From a bacterium 1xD42-67 (GTDB taxonomy: Bacteria; Bacillota; Clostridia; Oscillospirales; Oscillospiraceae), in assembly GCA_003612335.1 (NCBI GenBank), contig RAYO01000021.1, positions 1-64,000 of the forward strand: a stretch of DNA of 64,000 bases, in the 5' to 3' direction. The position numbers and the translations under genes were made by a program. The notes under the pieces are model-generated. The model saw nothing but the letters and a program-made list of their open reading frames with translations, was not told where the DNA came from and made no database searches. Below, piece after piece: positions 60,883 through 64,000 of the stretch (the stretch's first letter is position 1; every line of letters starts with the position of its first letter).

Positions 60883-61019
60883 TCCCCCAAAGGGTAGTCC
60901 AAGAAAAGTCCTCCACCAGCATTCTTATATGTTTTTCCTTTGAATTGGTACAATCTAAGGGATTAGAATTTATTTTTCGCTACTTGGCAAGCAGTGTATT
61001 TGTTCCCACAAATACTCAA

Positions 61020-61057
61020 AACAGCTTTCCGGCGTGACCGCCGGAAAGCTGTTTTTG
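61020..61057 (+). terminator. Strong rho-independent terminator of the sigma operon
   Basis: A perfect 15-bp stem AACAGCTTTCCGGCG/CGCCGGAAAGCTGTT with a four-base loop and TTTTTG. The rest of 60883-61289 has no gene. Confidence 0.8.
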
Positions 61058-61289
61058 CTTGTTGGTGGCACAGCCCCCAAACCCCTTTTCGCAGAATTTA
61101 ATTCTGCGGCTACGCACCGTTCCGGCGCTTTTCTCTCCCACCCTTCAGCAGGATTTTTGAAAAACGGAGAAATTGGCACTCCGGCAAAATCTCAAACTCT
61201 CGCCAGCCCTCGACAAAATTTTCCCAAAGGCATTGACAGGAACACCTGTTTGTGCTACCATAATGGAGAACTGAATACTGCACATATTT

Positions 61290-61358
61290 TTCACGCAGAT
61301 ACATAGACCGAACCACAGCGTTTTGCTGGGGTCGGTCTTATTGTATCTGCGTTTTTGT
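61290..61358 (+). promoter_or_regulatory. Long leader hairpin upstream of the small genes and recombinase
   Basis: ACGCAGATACA pairs with TGTATCTGCGT, and an inner AGACCGA.CC.CAGC pairs with GCTG.GG.CGGTCT around GTTTT. TTTTTGTTTTT follows. It is preceded by TTGACA and a TACCAT/CATAAT -10 near 61233-61262. It looks like a terminator or attenuator controlling the downstream genes. Confidence 0.6.
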
Positions 61359-61378
61359 TTTTGAAGGGAGGCCGGACA

Positions 61379-61842
61379 ATGGAAAAATCAAAACGGAGGA
61401 AGTCAGGCGCAGGCGGGGCAGACCGAAGCTGGATGCCCACATCACGGAGGAATACGCCCCCAGCAGGCGGCAGGCGCTGAACAAGATGTATCTCTATGAG
61501 GGTGTCCATCTATTATCGGTAGCGGCTACCGAAATTCAAAACAGCGAAGTTTTATGGCGGGAGGACAGAACAGCCGCCACCTTAAAATCCCGTGACGGCA
61601 TTCTGGAGCAACTCGGCAGAATGGCGGTGCAGGACAAGCTGGGCCGTACCGATTGCGTCTATCTCGCCAACCTTGCCATCGCCGCCGTTCGAGCCGGGTA
61701 TACCACACGAGAGGTAGAAGTTGCTCTGCGGAAAATCCGCATGGCAGCAAAGTCCAGCATGAAAAATCCAGACGATGAGGCGCTTTATTGTGCGCTGGGC
61801 AACACCGTGGACATTCTGCGGAGAATGGGAGGTGTCGCATGA
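61379..61842 (+). pseudogene. Small element protein with an apparent early frameshift
   Basis: ATG 61379 after GGGAGG starts M-E-K-S-K-R-R-K and would end after 33 residues. One frame back the sequence reads R-R-R-R-G-R-P-K-L-D-A-H-I-T-E-E-Y-A-P-S-R-R-Q-A-L-N-K-M and continues for 118 more residues as a helical protein, with no start of its own before ATG 61486. A single indel near 61400 would restore one protein of about 154 residues. Translation from 61486 is the alternative. The 21-bp palindrome is inside the gene. Confidence 0.55.
61512..61532. repeat. 21-bp palindromic repeat, copy 2
   Basis: Identical to 58640-58660. Here it is in coding frame (L-S-V-A-A-T-E). Confidence 0.85.
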
Positions 61843-62054
61843 AAACGGGAAGTCGGCCAGTAGAAATCACAGTGGCGGGAGAACTCCCCGGCTTTGAATA
61901 CGGCGGGTGCCGGGGTGTGTTTTTGAACCTGGGGCTTGATGTGGAAATGGACGGAGTGACCTATCACCTGTCCAGCAGCTTTGCGGAAAAAACGGAAATG
62001 GGCGAGGTCATTGACACGGCAGAACTGGAACGGAACAGGCGGCGGACGGCGTAA
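61839..62054 (+). CDS. Small hypothetical protein of element 3
   Basis: The 71-residue protein (M-K-T-G-S-R-P-V-E-I-T-V-A-G-E-L) has a beta-rich core (G-C-R-G-V-F-L-N-L-G-L-D-V) and a charged tail. The start overlaps the previous stop (ATGA) with GGAGGTG upstream. No family recognised. Confidence 0.6.
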   Translation: MKTGSRPVEITVAGELPGFEYGGCRGVFLNLGLDVEMDGVTYHLSSSFAEKTEMGEVIDTAELERNRRRTA

Positions 62055-62163
62055 AAAATTTCGATGTCCGGCGATAAGCTATTGCTTTACAGTGCTAAAG
62101 CAGCTATAATGGGAGCAGGTAACAGATGCTATGTTCCTGCGTCCAGGGAGGTAAAAAAACAAG

Positions 62164-63789
62164 ATGCAGGAAAAATACAATGTTGGAATTTATTGCAGGC
62201 TCAGTCGTGATGACGAAAGAACCGGGGAGTCCGTGTCCATCGAAAATCAAAAAATCATGCTCAGCCGCTATGTGCAGGAACAGGGCTGGAATCTCTATGC
62301 GGCATACTGCGATGACGGAGTCTCGGGTACGACCTTCGACCGTCCCATGTTCAACCAGATGATCGCCGATGCCAAAGCCGGGAAAATCAATCTGATTTTA
62401 TGTAAAGACCTCAGTCGCCTCGGCAGAGACTATATCGAGGCCGGACGGTTTACAGACATCGTGTTCCCCAGCATGGGCTGCCGGTTCACCGCCCTCAATG
62501 ACGGCGTGGACACCATTCACAAGAACAATGAGATGCTGGTCATTTTGAAGAATGTCATGAACGACCTCTATGCACGCGACACCAGCAGTAAAATCCGGGC
62601 GGTGAAACAATCCACCTTCAAGAGCGGAAAGTATGTCGGCTGCTACGCTCCCATCGGCTACCGAAAATCTCCGGCGGACAAGCACATCCTTGAAATCGAC
62701 CCGGTGACCGCCCCTGTTGTTCTCCGCATTTTCGATATGCGTTTGCAGGGGGACAGCTTTCGGAAAATCGCCCGGACGCTGAATGAGGAGGGCGTACCCT
62801 CGCCCCGCGGCTTCTATTACATGGCGGAGGGCAGGCCGAACCTGCGGGGCGAAACGCCGTACTGGAACGATGTGACGGTCAAGACCATTCTGCGGAATGA
62901 GGTCTACCTCGGCCATATGGTGCTGAACAAGACCGGCACTGTCTCCTACAAAGTCCACGAGCAGGTCAGCAAGCCGAAAGAGGACTGGATCAAGGTGGAG
63001 CATACCCATGAGCCGCTCGTTTCGCAGGAGGTCTGGGACGCCGTTCAAAGGCTGGACAATCACCCCTCCAAGGGGCGCTCCGGCAGCGATGGGGAAATCT
63101 CCCTGTTCGCCGGCGTCCTCTACTGTGCGGACTGTGGAGGTTCTATGCGGTATCAAAGGGATTACCGCAGCCGGAAGCGCCACGCCGATGGACACTTTGG
63201 CGGGTTTCAAGCCTACTCCTGCAATCGGTATATGAGCGGCGGCAAGGCGGCTTGTACCTCGCACTACATCAACTGCAAGGTGCTGACGAAGCTGCTCTTG
63301 CTGGACATCCACGCCAAGGCGATGCTGGCGCAGAACAGCCCCGCCGCCCTCAAGGAGAAAATCCTCGCCCAGAAGAACGCCGCCAGTCTGGAGCAGACGA
63401 AGGCACTCAGGGCAACGCTGGTAGCGGTGGACAAGCGACTGGCGGAACTGGAAAAGCTGGTGGTGTCGGCCTACGAGGACAAAGTAAAGGGCGTTATGCC
63501 GGAGGCGCTGTGTGTCCAGCTGATGAACCGCTACGAGGACGAACGCCGGGGCAAGCTGGAACAGCGGACGCAGCTCACCGCCCAGCTGGAGGCCACCCAG
63601 GAGGACGAGCAGGCCACCGATGAATGGCTGACCATCATCAGGGATTATGCCCAGCTTGAGGAACTCGACCGCCCCACGCTTTTGCGGCTGGTGAAGCGCA
63701 TCGAGGTGGGCGAGAAGTACGAAATCGCCGGGGAAACCCACCGGGACATCAAAATCTATTACAACTTTGTCGGGTATGTGGAACTCTGA
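62164..63789 (+). CDS. Large serine recombinase of element 3
   Basis: The 541-residue protein has catalytic Ser14 in Y-C-R-L-S-R-D-D, K-D-L-S-R-L-G-R-D, a zinc ribbon (C-A-D-C-G-G...C-N-R...C) and a coiled coil ending I-K-I-Y-Y-N-F-V. GGGAGG precedes the ATG. Its end is 31 bases from the right joint, so it is the obvious integrase of element 3. Its own joining segment reads V-M-N-D-L-Y-A-R-D. Confidence 0.9.
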   Translation: MQEKYNVGIYCRLSRDDERTGESVSIENQKIMLSRYVQEQGWNLYAAYCDDGVSGTTFDRPMFNQMIADAKAGKINLILCKDLSRLGRDYIEAGRFTDIVFPSMGCRFTALNDGVDTIHKNNEMLVILKNVMNDLYARDTSSKIRAVKQSTFKSGKYVGCYAPIGYRKSPADKHILEIDPVTAPVVLRIFDMRLQGDSFRKIARTLNEEGVPSPRGFYYMAEGRPNLRGETPYWNDVTVKTILRNEVYLGHMVLNKTGTVSYKVHEQVSKPKEDWIKVEHTHEPLVSQEVWDAVQRLDNHPSKGRSGSDGEISLFAGVLYCADCGGSMRYQRDYRSRKRHADGHFGGFQAYSCNRYMSGGKAACTSHYINCKVLTKLLLLDIHAKAMLAQNSPAALKEKILAQKNAASLEQTKALRATLVAVDKRLAELEKLVVSAYEDKVKGVMPEALCVQLMNRYEDERRGKLEQRTQLTAQLEATQEDEQATDEWLTIIRDYAQLEELDRPTLLRLVKRIEVGEKYEIAGETHRDIKIYYNFVGYVEL

Positions 63790-63820
63790 AATCTGTACTT
63801 CTTTATGCGAGGTTATCTAA

Positions 63821-64000
63821 CGAATTTTACAGCCGGGACAATTCCCGCAAAATCCGTTCGTCCATACGGGCCAGGGCAAAGGCGGGGCTTTATCGCTGTT
63901 CCTATGCTCCATTGGGGTATCGCAAGGCCCCGGATAACCACAATAAGCTGATTGTGGACGAGGAAACGGCATGGATAATCAAGCGGATATTCGAGTATGC
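63821..64000 (+). pseudogene. Serine recombinase Z, C-terminal half right of element 3 (runs out of window)
   Basis: From the AAC at 63819 the frame reads N-E-F-Y-S-R-D-N-S-R-K-I-R-S-S-I and continues R-C-S-Y-A-P-L-G-Y-R-K to the window end. It completes the fragment at 58366-58523. The upstream codons belong to element 3 DNA. Confidence 0.85.

Larger units (their letters stand above)
58524..63820. mobile_element. Element 3: 5.3-kb serine-recombinase element splitting recombinase Z
   Basis: Both halves of recombinase Z are visible and join in frame (K-N-V-M + N-E-F-Y-S-R-D-N) if this segment is removed. The left joint has GTTATGAA, the right joint GTTATCTAA, sharing the AA that would be the crossover dinucleotide. 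Inside are an ECF-like sigma factor, a membrane partner, two small genes and a complete recombinase ending 31 bases from the right joint. No conjugation or mobilisation gene is present. Confidence 0.85.

Noticed and set aside
61034-61306. 90-codon plus-strand frame between the sigma operon and the small genes
   Set aside because: It starts within a perfect terminator stem, crosses the promoter-like sequence and leader hairpin, and has no domain.

Overview
The window looks like a chromosomal mobile-element hot spot of a gut clostridium (Lachnospiraceae/Oscillospiraceae type). This rests on Tn1549/CTn-family backbone genes, tandem large serine recombinases, G-rich Shine-Dalgarno sites and a mix of GC-rich backbone with AT-rich cargo. 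I see no rRNA, tRNA, CRISPR array or housekeeping gene. Almost everything belongs to integrative elements inserted into one another.

Region 1 (1-48330, plus strand) is most of a Tn1549-like integrative conjugative element (ICE 1). It starts inside a virB6-like gene at the 3' end of a group II intron. PrgI, VirB4, a CHAP cell-wall hydrolase and small CTn proteins follow. Next come TopB, a CHC2 primase/ArdC-like fusion, a 2899-residue methylase/helicase with tnpV overprinted inside it, MobC and a MOBP relaxase. The cargo slot (24.6-43.6 kb) follows, then a sigma-like protein, TnpW and two tandem serine recombinases.

The cargo is an antimicrobial-peptide defence island built in layers. The outer layer is an intramembrane-sensing two-component system (25141-26846), a 176-residue protein, and an ABC/FtsX transporter with a lipoprotein (37591-41804). 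All three promoters share a GTAACATTT motif, which suggests one regulon that was later split. The AT-rich insert contains a second two-component system, a LanFEG-type lantibiotic immunity transporter (E-loop ATPase), YxeA-like and lipoprotein genes, and then a TetR-controlled ABC exporter. Direct repeats (38 bp and 392 bp), a relaxase tail fused to an XRE regulator, a response-regulator/FtsX deletion scar and a group II intron relic mark how it was assembled.

Region 2 (48331-55424, mostly minus strand) begins with the N-terminal half of a serine recombinase (Y), cut off at the ICE 1 end. It continues with the ParA-side half of a second Tn1549-like ICE (ICE 2): truncated VirD4, PcfB, TOPRIM protein, small enzymes, replication-initiator-like protein, MT-A70 methylase, ParB and ParA.

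Region 3 (55425-64000, plus strand) contains the C-terminal half of recombinase X, intact recombinase W, and recombinase Z. Z is split into two halves by a 5.3-kb element (element 3) carrying an ECF-like sigma factor, a membrane partner and its own recombinase.

The most striking observation is that recombinases X, Y and Z are all broken at the same codon boundary, the Asn that opens the conserved N-E-F-Y-S-R-D segment. ICE 1, ICE 2 and element 3 therefore all appear to use recombinase genes as their integration site, giving a nested chain of elements inserted into each other's recombinases.
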